Shown piece by piece: positions 1 through 9,850 of a stretch of DNA of 64,000 bases (its first letter is position 1; every line of letters starts with the position of its first letter). The stretch is from Echinometra lucunter (taxonomy: Eukaryota; Echinodermata; Echinoidea; Camarodonta; Echinometridae), in the NCBI GenBank assembly GCA_029962745.1, contig CM057156.1, positions 2,688,114 to 2,752,113 of the forward strand. The letters are read 5' to 3'. Position numbers and translations under genes: made by a program. The notes beneath the pieces were generated by a model. The model searched no databases. It saw only the letters and a program-made list of their open reading frames with translations, and was not told where the DNA came from.

Positions 1-257
1 TTCCTTCTGTCATTCACCTTAAATCAGAGAATATGTTCTCCATCGTTCATCGGGCGTCAGCTAGTTTTTACTTAACCCATTGCTGACGGGAACCCGTTGG
101 CCCATGTATCAATTTCATTGGAATGATTTTATTTTGTGCATGTCTGGATAAAATGAAGCAAACATGAATTCTTTACTGAAGCCCTATCAAAATACAATAA
201 AGATGTAGAATATTTTCATCTATCAAGAGGCTAATCAAATTGACAAAGATACTGCAA

Positions 258-296
258 GGATAATGATAATGATAATGATAATGTAATGATAATAAT
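258..296. repeat. (GATAAT)n microsatellite
   Basis: Repeated gataat units followed by an AT-rich tail, similar to the ends of SINE-like repeats elsewhere in the window. Confidence 0.8.
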
Positions 297-449
297 TTCC
301 ATTTATAATAAAGCTCATCACGTGAATACTTCATGTCAATGCGCTACAATGTTACTTTTAAGGATGAATAAATGAATTCATTATTAACATTACCATTATT
401 ATCATTTTTATTTGTATCAGTAATGTTAGTAGTATTTTATTCCTTTGTC

Positions 450-508
450 GGCCTTCTTCCTCTGCTTCTTCTTCTTCTTCTTCTTCTTCTTCTCCTTCTT
501 CTTCTTCA
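450..508. repeat. (CTT)n microsatellite
   Basis: Nearly uninterrupted cttcttctt on the plus strand. It generates the leucine-rich and glutamate-rich open frames here, which are not genes. Confidence 0.9.
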
Positions 509-1636
509 ATGTCCTCTCCTGCGTTTGTTGTATCTCTTTTTCCACACATGTTGATTTCATTGAAAATTGCTTATAATTTTAATTCCTCGCAATAGACATA
601 ACGAAATGTAGCCAGAATTTCTAATTGGATTAAAAATCGGTATTTATTTTCTTGCGCTCCTTCTTCATTGTGGTTAGTAGTAAGTTCCACGAAAACATTT
701 ATTCAGATATGCTAACAGTGCTACATGAATAAAAAAAAATTTACAAGAGGGAATTTCTAGGAAAGTTTATATCGCATTGAGCAAGTCAATATGCCTTAGC
801 CAATAATATTACAGGTTTAAAAGAATTTTTAAGAGGTTATTTCCTAGAACAGTTTCATATTGCATTTTGCAATTTGATAATCCTACGCTATTACTATTTA
901 AAATCCGCTTAGCTCTGTAAAGGAGAAAAGATGTACATGTATATACAGCTAGCGACAATCATCAATAATTTTTACTTATTTCGTATAGTTTCTCTATTTT
1001 CCCTGATTTAGCATCACTTATAGTGAACTAAGGCGATTAATCTTTTAAATGTACTATCACTCTCATTAAAATGAACACGAACACTCACCATGCTCACTGA
1101 CCCCATGGAAGAACAGGCGTATTCTGCTATACAACTTAAATAGGCTATCAGCCGTGAATATCTGATATGTACCAAATATGTTTGTATGTTATCTTTCTTT
1201 GAGCGGTAAATGACACAACCAACAAACAAACTGATAAAACCCATTTAACGTCTGAGCTCTTTCATTTTCCCATCTATGCAATATCTAAATTCATTTGCTG
1301 AAATCACAGATGTCTTTTCATTTGTTCCTATAGTATGAAACCCAAAAGTGACAACAACCAAAAAAATCTTTACGTATTATTGTCACTCATCTTGTATTAA
1401 GTTCAGTGTATGAAAAACACGCTTTTCTTTCATTTTCAGACAGTCAAGATCTCCTTAATGAAGTTCATTTTGGAGTTACGACACAGATATTCTTTCAAGT
1501 ACACAGCCAAATTGCCAATATTAAGTCTCAAGATCAATACCGGCTGTAATTCAACCGAAGCATTAGCACAAGGACACGTCGAATGAAGAAATAGACCGTC
1601 TTACGCAGTTGAGAATCATTGCGCTGTGCTTGCATT

Positions 1637-2002
1637 AAGGGGCGCTCAGATATGAGGCAACACTGTTGCACCACAATGGGGCGCCACATTTTAGTGTACG
1701 AGTCTATGGGGTATGAGGTGACAAAAAGATGTTTAAAGATGTTTAAAAAATATTTATTTATGTTGTTTTTGTTTGTTTTTTTTTTTTTTACTGCCCGACT
1801 GCAAAAAAAGACCACCGATCAAATTCCTAAAAAGTTAGCGCAAAAAATGTTGTCATGAGACTGTCTGCGCAAGTTCTGACAAGGTTTTCTTTTATTTGCT
1901 AGTTGGCGCGTTAATGTGCGTTCATTAACATAAGTGGCGCCACAAATCGCGCCATATCTGCACACTTGATATTTTGTGGCGCCACAAATCTGAACACCCC
2001 TT
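1637..2002 (-). mobile_element. AAGGGGTGTTCAG-family TIR element
   Basis: Left end AAGGGGCGCTCAGATATGAG, right end caaatctgaacacccctt. The interior, read on the minus strand, shares cacttatgttaatgaacgca, cattaacgcg, caaataaaag and gcgctaacttttagg with the element at 52318-52668. It is non-autonomous. Target duplication is not clear. Confidence 0.78.
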
Positions 2003-2749
2003 TAGAAATCGTGGGTACTGCAATCATCTGATCATGCGAGGCCGGCCCTTATCATTTTGAAAGGAGCAAGTATATCGGCAATTGGGAGACAACACATTGA
2101 TTCTAATGAGAGATGGAGTATTTTTAGATGAATTAATTCCCAAGCTTACAACATTCACAGCAGCCATGGGAGGAGAAAACTGCAACATTTGACCTGTTTC
2201 AGTTACTCAAATTTAAGAAGCGGTCATTGTCACATAAAAACAATTTTGCGTTTTTGAGAAAAGGGAGGTTCCATGGTCAAATGGTGGTTATTTCGAATTT
2301 CAAATTTAAATGCCTATTAAATTAAAATTTTTGAATTTCCACTCCTGATATTTTCTGATAATGAAACATATTAACCATCTTTATGATTACCATTACGCAG
2401 CTTTTAGGCTTTCTTCATTTATGTTTTCGCCATTATCGTTTTCTTGGGATAATAACAGAACAAGAAATCCACCGACTATAAATTGAAATATAGTTGTCAT
2501 GTCTTACGATTACTATAAATACACGAACACTTATAAATACATATATTACAGAATCGGCCAATATGTCAACTTGATTCATTCTAAATTCCCAGTGATGATC
2601 TGGATAATGAGATCATAATTAAATGAAGAAAATAAATGAAAGAGAGTATAGCAACTTCACTTATCATTTCTTTTTATTTGGACTGATCAAAGCCTAATGA
2701 AGGTATTTTATTTGAATCAGGTGGCATGGCTGGTAAAGTTCATTCAACT

Positions 2750-3310
2750 CATTGGCGTAAATCCCGGAGGGGTGGGGGATATATCCTCCCCCCACTTTTT
2801 TGAGAGGGGGGATGGCGTGTACAAATATCCCCCTCCCACTTTTTAAGGAAGAAATGATATTTGAATTAATCAGTTTATAAAATTTTCAATAATCTGTCAT
2901 AAACAACCATCATATTTTAGAACTTTCAATTGAAAGTGCGATTTAAAACCAGAAAAGTGCTTATTTTTTGGCTCCCTCGCTTCGCTCTCTCATGATATCA
3001 TAGAATTTTCGTTTGAAAATGTGATTGAAAACCAGAAAAGCGCTTATTTTTGCCTCGCTCGCTTCGCTCGCTCATCATATTATAGAATATCTATTTGAAA
3101 ATGCGATTGCAAACCAGAAAAGTGGTAATTATTGGCTCGCTCTCTTCGCTCGCTCGCAAGATAAAAATTAAAATGTGTGTAAGGGGGTCTGTGCAGATGG
3201 GTGAGGGCGTGTGTTTATACTTGAGTGTGAGTTCGACAAAAAAAAAAAAAATCGAGAAAAAAGTCGATCATCCCCCCCCCCCCCCCACTCCTCAAAGTGG
3301 ATTTACGGTG
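2750..3310 (-). mobile_element. hAT-like MITE, copy A, with internal tandem repeats
   Basis: Ends CATTGGCGTAAATCC and GGATTTACGGTG form a terminal inverted repeat. The element is flanked by a perfect 8-base target duplication, ATTCAACT (2742-2749 and 3311-3318). Inside are G/C runs and about three tandem copies of a roughly 90-base unit, each containing an accagaaaag segment and a tcgctcgcttcgctcgctc-like motif (about 2925-3165). It is non-autonomous, with no transposase. The 8-base duplication and CA...TG ends fit hAT. Strand is set opposite to copy B. Confidence 0.88.
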
Positions 3311-3589
3311 ATTCAACTGCACACTCCTTACCGGACAACATAAAGCCATTCTTCTTTATTTAACTCCTGCACACAGTATTCATCTTTTGTTCTCCACTAT
3401 ACACCAAACAAGGCACTCACGTGTTCTGCATTCTTCATTTCTTCAATATAATAGAACTTGATTTTGTTGCCTGGATACTAGCCGTATAATGACAAGAATT
3501 CACTGAGCACATTTTTGTGTTTGTCAGAGTCATCTTTCTGCACTTAGCAGGAAGTTTTCATCCAGAGGAAACGCTATTTCTCACTATAA

Positions 3590-3841
3590 ACATGACGGAC
3601 AAAGAAAGCGGACAAAATAAACAACCCCTCATTCTACCCTTCACAATGGTTCTGGTAGTCAAAAGAACATCCCTTCACTGCTATTGTCTAAAATATGTGG
3701 AACATGTGTCACATGAACATTCACCTGGAACTGTTGATTAAACATAATAGCTGTGAAGGGATGTTCTTTTGACTACCAGAACCATTGTGAAAGGTAGAAT
3801 GAGAGGTTGTTTATTTTGTCCGCTTTCTTTGTCCGCCGTGT
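3590..3841. mobile_element. Foldback element with 96-base near-identical arms
   Basis: Left arm 3590-3685 is the reverse complement of right arm 3746-3841, with about five mismatches in 96 positions, around a 60-base loop. The arms start gacggacaaagaaagcggac. It could form a long hairpin in DNA, or in RNA if transcribed. Short open frames read through it on the plus strand but start and stop arbitrarily. No clear target duplication was found, so the class is unknown. Confidence 0.85.
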
Positions 3842-4949
3842 TCAAAGTGTCCACTGAGTCACAACCCAGAGAATTTACCAGTATCTCAACCTTCATCTTT
3901 ATTTTTCTTCAACTTAATTTTCATGTGGCAAACAGCAGATTTGGCTTTCATTTCATCATCCAGTGATCTTCTTTCTTTTCGCTTGTGCTGGCCAAGGGGT
4001 CAGTGCAGTTTGTGAATTGAGCTCTATCATTCAAAATTTAGTTTCGCCTACTCTTGCTCAGGATTGTATTTTTCTTTATTGGAATTCATGGCGTACCACC
4101 ACGAGAAGGAACAGCAACCACAACCTGGTAAGTAGGAAAGCGCCGCTTTTACTTTTTCCTTCACGAGCAAATTACTTTCACATCACAAGCTGGCGCTACC
4201 GAGTTTTGAATGCGAAGTCTGATTAAATATACGTGCGTCGGTACATTTATTACACATTCTCAGTTTATTCTTGATATATTTTCTTCCCCATCAAAGCAAT
4301 AGCGTACGTTCGAAATCTTAATTTCATGAGTATTACATAGGGGGGTTCAGACATGGGAGTAGATCTTTTATTGTATGACGTGATGGGCTCGTGTTATATT
4401 CTTCATTTCTCTTTATTGCCGTTGTGCTGCCTATTTCTTTCTCCTTCTTTCCATTTGATCCATTTCATCTTTTTCATGATGCGAGCCCCAAATAACAACC
4501 CCCCCCCCCCAAGCTACGCAAGTGCGTCACAATGCCAGAAATGCCAGAATGTGAATAGACTCAGGATTGATGAGGCCATTGAGAGGAGGGTCCTATGGTG
4601 ATTGATAGTCTGAATTGATGGAATTATCAATAGTTTGGTCACAAGACAGGTTGCATCCTTGTCTCCGACTAGGGTCAATTTCAATCCATCACTTCCTGAT
4701 GCAAACTATATTTGCTGTTTGAACAGAAGAAAGGTTCAAACTTAATATTGACCAGGTTCAATCATGTAGAAACATTACTCAATGTGTAATCCATAGAGTA
4801 GATGGATAGGTGATATTCTATGAACGGACACATCCCGGTCATGGGCAATCTATTCCTCCTGATAAATTCGTCTTCAGAAAGGTTGACAATGACAGGACAT
4901 TCATAAAACGAAGATGAAATTTGTAGTGTGCACAATAGTGCAGTAGTTT

Positions 4950-5007
<58 letters not shown>

Positions 5008-5474
5008 CAATGCCTTGCTAACAGAGAGAAGGCATGATAGATCACGAGTAAAACAGAGGACTCGGAAAGGTTAGGTCTTCGTCCCGCAAACTGGAAGGGC
5101 ATGATTTTTGCATTATCATTTTTCCTTTTAATCATCAAATTCGGAGTTCCTCGGATAGGACTTAAAGCCACTACTTTATTATTCGCCTATCAAGGAAAAT
5201 TTTCCTGTAAAGGCAGCTAGTTATCTACAGGGGAGGTGGGAGGGGAGAGGGCATGTGAATGATTTGTATTAATAGGCTTTCCTAGATATGTTATTAAACG
5301 ACATTTTCTTCCTCTCTTGACGTCGAAGGGATACTCCATTTTGAAGGTTCTCAAGACAAAAGACATTAGAGACATGCATCTTAGTTTGTGTAGACCAAGA
5401 CTGATTATCTGGGGCCATTCAGTAATGGAATATGATGTACCTCGTGTCAGTGCGAACAACAGCTAGGCTGCTCC
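3842..5474. other. Intergenic, no gene seen
   Basis: Short open frames without family features, a C10 run near 4500 and the CT/T34 tract. Nothing else recognisable. Confidence 0.55.
4950..5005. repeat. (CT)n followed by T34
   Basis: A CT run of about 22 bases is followed by a T run at 4972-5005. Confidence 0.9.
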
Positions 5475-5482
5475 GTTTATTA

Positions 5483-5670
5483 TAGAGTACCTACATAAAG
5501 AGAGTAGCGACAACCCAAGATTTGAACGCCATTTTGTTTCCCTGTTACGCAACATTTCTATTCAATTCCGATAAGCAAACGGGTGTTCGAAATAGAAAGA
5601 ATTTGAACGCCATTTTGTTTCCCAAGAAGTAGGACGTCTATGTCGCTACTCTCTTTATGTAGGTACTCTA
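5483..5670 (+). mobile_element. hAT-like MITE, first of an inverted pair
   Basis: Ends TAGAGTACCTACATAAAGAG and its reverse complement. Flanked by GTTTATTA on the left (5475-5482) and right (5671-5678). The TAGAG start and 8-base duplication match hAT conventions. The interior carries two aacgccattttgtttcc segments. It is 188 bases long and has no coding capacity. Confidence 0.9.
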
Positions 5671-5678
5671 GTTTATTA

Positions 5679-5865
5679 TAGAGTACCTACATAAAGAGAG
5701 TAGTGACATAGACGTCCTATTTCTGTGAAACAAAATGGCGCTCGAATTCTTTGTATTTAAAATAGCCAGGTGCTCATCGGAATTGAATAGAAATGTTGCG
5801 TAACAGGGAAACAAAATGGCGTTCAAATCTTGGGTTGTCGCTACTCTCTTTATGTAGGTACTCTA
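5679..5865 (-). mobile_element. hAT-like MITE, second of an inverted pair
   Basis: A 187-base element with the same ends as 5483-5670 but reversed inside: its reverse complement starts with the same aacccaagatttgaacgcc segment. It is flanked by GTTTATTA at 5671-5678 and again at 5866-5873. Interior differences, such as ctggctattttaaatac against an aacgggtgttcgaaat stretch, show it is not a very recent copy of its neighbour. Confidence 0.9.
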
Positions 5866-6330
5866 GTTTATTACAGCCAGTGGCGCCATCATGCGACACA
5901 TTTTGTCTTCACAAAAAGGGGAAAGGGGCAAGTCGCCCTAGCATCGTCATGGAAGGCACATTTAGGTAAACGAAACTCGGTATCCCTTTGTTCACTTGAA
6001 AAGGGTTAAAACATTTCATGAAGGGAAAGTTTCCGACACACCTTTGAACAGTCATAATCCCAGCTTTTTAATTCTGTTCGTTGTTGCGTGCTTGCTTTTG
6101 TTTGTTTGTTTTGTTTATAAAGCTAAATTTCAAATAAGAGGGGAGTTATTAATTGGTTAAAAAAATACCGGTATGGAGCATGGAATGGCCAGTAGTTGTC
6201 GTTATCATGTTATCGTGAGTCGTATGTATGTTTGAGTAAAAGTAAAAATAAAAGATGATATGCTGCAAAGATTACCATGAAGGGGAAGATGTATCATTTC
6301 TGTTTACGTGTAAATGCTCCCAAGTAAGTA

Positions 6331-6841
6331 TACCGTGTGTCCCCCCAAAAACTTTACACGTTTGAAATGGCTGCCAAATAAAAAATATGAAAGATTCTGG
6401 CGGAAAAGGTTTATATTTATGGATAGCTCATGGACTCAACTTTCACATGAGACCAAAAAGGCTGAAAATAATTCATGCTTTGGTGAGCACTGCTCACTTT
6501 TGTAAAGGGTATGAAAATTAGGTTGCGCAGGAATTGCGCCTTCCAATTTGTGAGAGGTAAGTCCTCTGGAGGTTACAAAATTGAGGGTGATATGATAAAT
6601 TCATGATCATTTGCAATCAGTTTAGGTTTGCTGAGTGAATTTTATGGTTTATTAAATCAAAATTTTATGCATGAGTGAATGGGAATTGCATTCATTATTG
6701 TAGCATTGTACCTTTCCCTGGTAGACTCAGTGGTGTGTTCATGAGAGTCAGGATTGGGTGATGGTACATGGTGCAGGGGAGGTGAGATGTAAGGTAGGAC
6801 TTTGTTGGGTAGATGGGATAAGGGTTAAGAAGACATGCATG

Positions 6842-6875
<34 letters not shown>

Positions 6876-8102
6876 TCCTGGTTGTGCTTGTGCATATCTT
6901 GACAATTCACATCCGTTGGTCTCCTCTCCAAAATATCCCGACCACATTCCCTTATCCTGAATTCTACCTGCATTTCCAAAATTGGACTGGGACTGGTATC
7001 ACCCATTGACAACTGAAGTCAGTCGCAATCTATCGGTCAATCAATCAATACCGTAAAGTTAGACAGTCAACATTTAGGTATCAATCAACTAATCAACAAT
7101 GTATCAGTCAATCAATTAATCAGTCAAGCATTCAGTCACCATTCAGCTGTTTCAATCAATGAATTATTCAATAAATCAATCATAATTAATCATTAACTCA
7201 GTCAATCACTCAATCAAAGTACATCCAACCAACCAGTCATTTTAGCAGTTGAGTTTCGGGGAAGAAATGCGGTACAGTGTAACACAAATTGGTAAAATGG
7301 ACATGTCAGTCTTTTTTTAAAGTTGATTTTCATTCATTTCAATTTTACAACTGTTTCATCCACCTTGTAAGAGAAAAAACAGGGAAAAATAACTGATAAT
7401 GGAAACTAAAAATCAAAGTCTGCTAGTTCAGTGGTCTACATGTCCACCTTCTCCTTCGATGCACAATCTTGCTCTCTTCATAACGGATAAGGGAAGGTGG
7501 TTTGGATATTTTTGAGTGGAGACCAAGGAATGTGAATTGTCAAGATATGCACCAGCACACAGGAAGCAAGAGAGAGAGAGAGGGGGGGGGGGGCATACTG
7601 TCCTCTTGACCCTTATCCCATCTAGCCAACAAAGTCTTACCCTATCTCACCTCCCCTGCAACATGTACCATCACCCTATCCTGACTCCCATGAACACACC
7701 ACTGAGTCTACCAGGGAAAGGTACAATGCTACAATAATGAATGCAATTTCCATTCACTCATGTATAAATTTTTGATTTAATAAACCATAAAATTCACTCA
7801 GCAAACCTAAACTGATTGCAACTGATCATGAATTCATCATTATCACTCTCAATTCTGTAAGCTCCAAAGGACTCATCTCTCACATATTGAAAGGTGCAAT
7901 TCCTGCGCAACCTAATTTTCATACCCTTTACAAAAGTGAGCAGTGCTCACCCAAGCATGAATTATTTTCGGCCTTTTTGGTCTCATATGAAAGTTGAGTC
8001 CATGAGCTATCCATAAATATAAACCTTTTTCCTCCAGAATCATGTATTTTTCATTTGGCAGCCATTTCAAAAGTGTAAAGTTTTTTGGGGGACACACGGG
8101 TA
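6331..8102. mobile_element. Long foldback element with about 630-base arms
   Basis: The left arm (about 6331-6960) is inverted at 7480-8102. Outer ends read TACCGTGTGTCCCCCCAAAA and the reverse complement of TTTTTTGGGGGACACACGGGTA. Inner landmarks repeat in inverted order: ggttgcgcaggaattgc, the C10-plus-CT tract (6841-6874, with AG-plus-G10 at 7567-7593) and cttgacaattcacat. The centre (7020-7240) is a degenerate caat/tcaa tetranucleotide array. Possible TA duplication at the ends would fit Tc1/mariner-type mobilisation, but this is uncertain. No transposase ORF is visible. Confidence 0.82.
7020..7245. repeat. Degenerate (AATC)n tetranucleotide array
   Basis: This stretch repeats tcaatcaatca-type units with scattered interruptions and forms the loop of the 1.8-kb foldback element. 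Confidence 0.8.
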
Positions 8103-8582
8103 TAGGCACTGACAATATCCAAGATTTTAAAAACCACGAAATACCACGTTGAACAATCGCTTTAACTGTTAATCACCAGGGCATCACAGAGATATTCACA
8201 TGTGATGGACAGTTCTGGGAAACGTCCTTGTTATTCCCTCCATCAACTGAATTAAAATCTCATTCAGATTTTTGTTTTTATTTTACCCTAGTGTATATTC
8301 ATAGTTATAGTAGTCATGGTCAATACGTGACAGCTTGGTCACTCTTGAGAAAAAGTAATGTAAAAACGGAATCTAATTAGAATCACTTATCAAGGATCGT
8401 CCTAGACTGAGGCATTGAAATGTGTGCAAAAACGATGATTGTATCTTCCAAAGAGTGTTTGGCATGTTTGGTGAGTCTAGGCAGAGAGAACATCTGTGTC
8501 GGTGAATGACGTGGAGGGAAGGGTGTTTTTGATTGGTGTCAAGTTCCCTTGGCCTATTCATTTCTTCTCTTTTTTTTTCTTC

Positions 8583-8642
<60 letters not shown>

Positions 8643-9599
8643 GCTCTCTCTCTCTCTCTCTCTTTCCCTCTCTCTCAAGCCTTTTCTGTCTCTCTCCGTC
8701 TTCCTTTCTTTCTTCTGCTTCTTCTCCATCGTCTTCTTCGTCATCATCATTTTCTACTTCTTTTTTCTTCTTCTGTTCTTATTCTCTCTTTATCCATGTT
8801 CTCTTTTTACTATGTTTGCTTTATCCTAAATGCTCGGGTAGACAACCGCACGGTGCCTTAATAAATGCTTAGTGGTTCTATTTTTGTTTATACACGTATT
8901 AGGTCAAGAAAATGGAAACTGAAAAAAAAAAGAGACAAAGAGAAAAACTATCTGTCTGAGACATCTAGATGTGACACTCTTACAAATTTTGGGGGAGTTA
9001 CTGTTACCTTCCTTATGAAAGGACTCTTTTCTTATTCTTCAATTTGCGATAGAACGCCTTTCGTATCGCGTAAGGGCGTTTCTTTGCTGATGCGATATCA
9101 TGTCTTCTTATATTTTTTCGAAAAAACTCAAGGAAGAAAAGGCTTTATCAAGAGCGAGAGAGAGGGGAGGGGGAGAGGAATAAAAAAAAATTCATCAAAT
9201 CCTGGCCTTGGCCAACAATGCGCACACTTCTCTCCGTTAATTTTTATTTTAACACTAAGGTCAGAACATCTTGAAAATCTTTTATATCATTGCTCGCGGT
9301 TTTTAATTGCTGTAAGAGAATGACATTGAGTCAGTATTATGTCCTATTCGCATAAACATATCATGTATTCAGTTATTAATAAATTAATATGTATGGGCTT
9401 AGACTGCAATATGATTCATGATAAAATGAAGCAAAACTGGTTTATACTTTTATTGTTATAAATCTCTGCGTTTTAGATGCACATGATAAAGGGTCTTAAC
9501 AGGCTACAAAGTATGAGCCTCATATTTAGGCTTTTCTGGTGTTGAACCTTACGTATCAATTTATCTTGCTCTTTATATCCCATCCATTTTCTATCCAGT
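8103..9599. other. Intergenic, no gene seen
   Basis: Dominated by the pyrimidine tract at 8570-8795. A 152-codon frame at 8865-9323 has no signal peptide, domain or repeat signature and crosses purine runs; not supported as a gene. Confidence 0.5.
8570..8795. repeat. Pyrimidine tract with (CT)n
   Basis: A CT run of about 54 bases (8587-8640) lies in a longer strand-asymmetric pyrimidine stretch. Overlapping open frames on both strands are low-complexity Ser/Leu or Arg/Glu products. Confidence 0.9.
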
Positions 9600-9665
9600 G
9601 CGTGTGTGCCCGCGTGCGTGCGTGTGTGGGTGGGTGTGGGCGTGTTTGTGCGTGTGTGCATGCGT
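9600..9665. repeat. GT-rich microsatellite
   Basis: Repeated gtgtgcgtg/gtgggtg units directly upstream of the SINE at 9680. Confidence 0.8.
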
Positions 9666-9679
9666 CGCATGGTTCATCT

Positions 9680-9850
9680 TGTCGTAGTCAGTGGGACACG
9701 TGACTGGAGACGCAAGACTCGGGGATTCGATCTCCGGTACGGCACTTACGCCCTTGAGCAAGGCATTTCTCTTTTATCGTACATTAAAAAAAAAAAAAAA
9801 AAAACACTATCGCGCTGTAGGCATTTGATACCAACGTGTTCATGTGTGTT
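9680..9850 (+). mobile_element. tRNA-derived SINE, family 1
   Basis: The head is tRNA-like, with an A-box-like tagtcagtggg and a B box ggattcgatctcc. Then comes the core cttacgcccttgagcaaggc, a poly-A interruption (9785-9804) and the tail ggcatttgataccaacgtgt. The same core and tail occur in the copy at 57398-57574. The head is degenerate, so it is not a functional tRNA gene. Confidence 0.82.

Larger units (their letters stand above)
1..1636. other. Intergenic, no gene seen
   Basis: AT-rich sequence with the GATAAT and CTT microsatellites and a ttaacccattgctgacggg motif near 73. No supported gene, tRNA or exon. Confidence 0.6.

Noticed and set aside
8373..8872. Several overlapping 98-125-codon open frames on both strands
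   Set aside because: They are read from the CT microsatellite and pyrimidine tract and encode Ser/Leu or Arg/Glu monotony with no domain.
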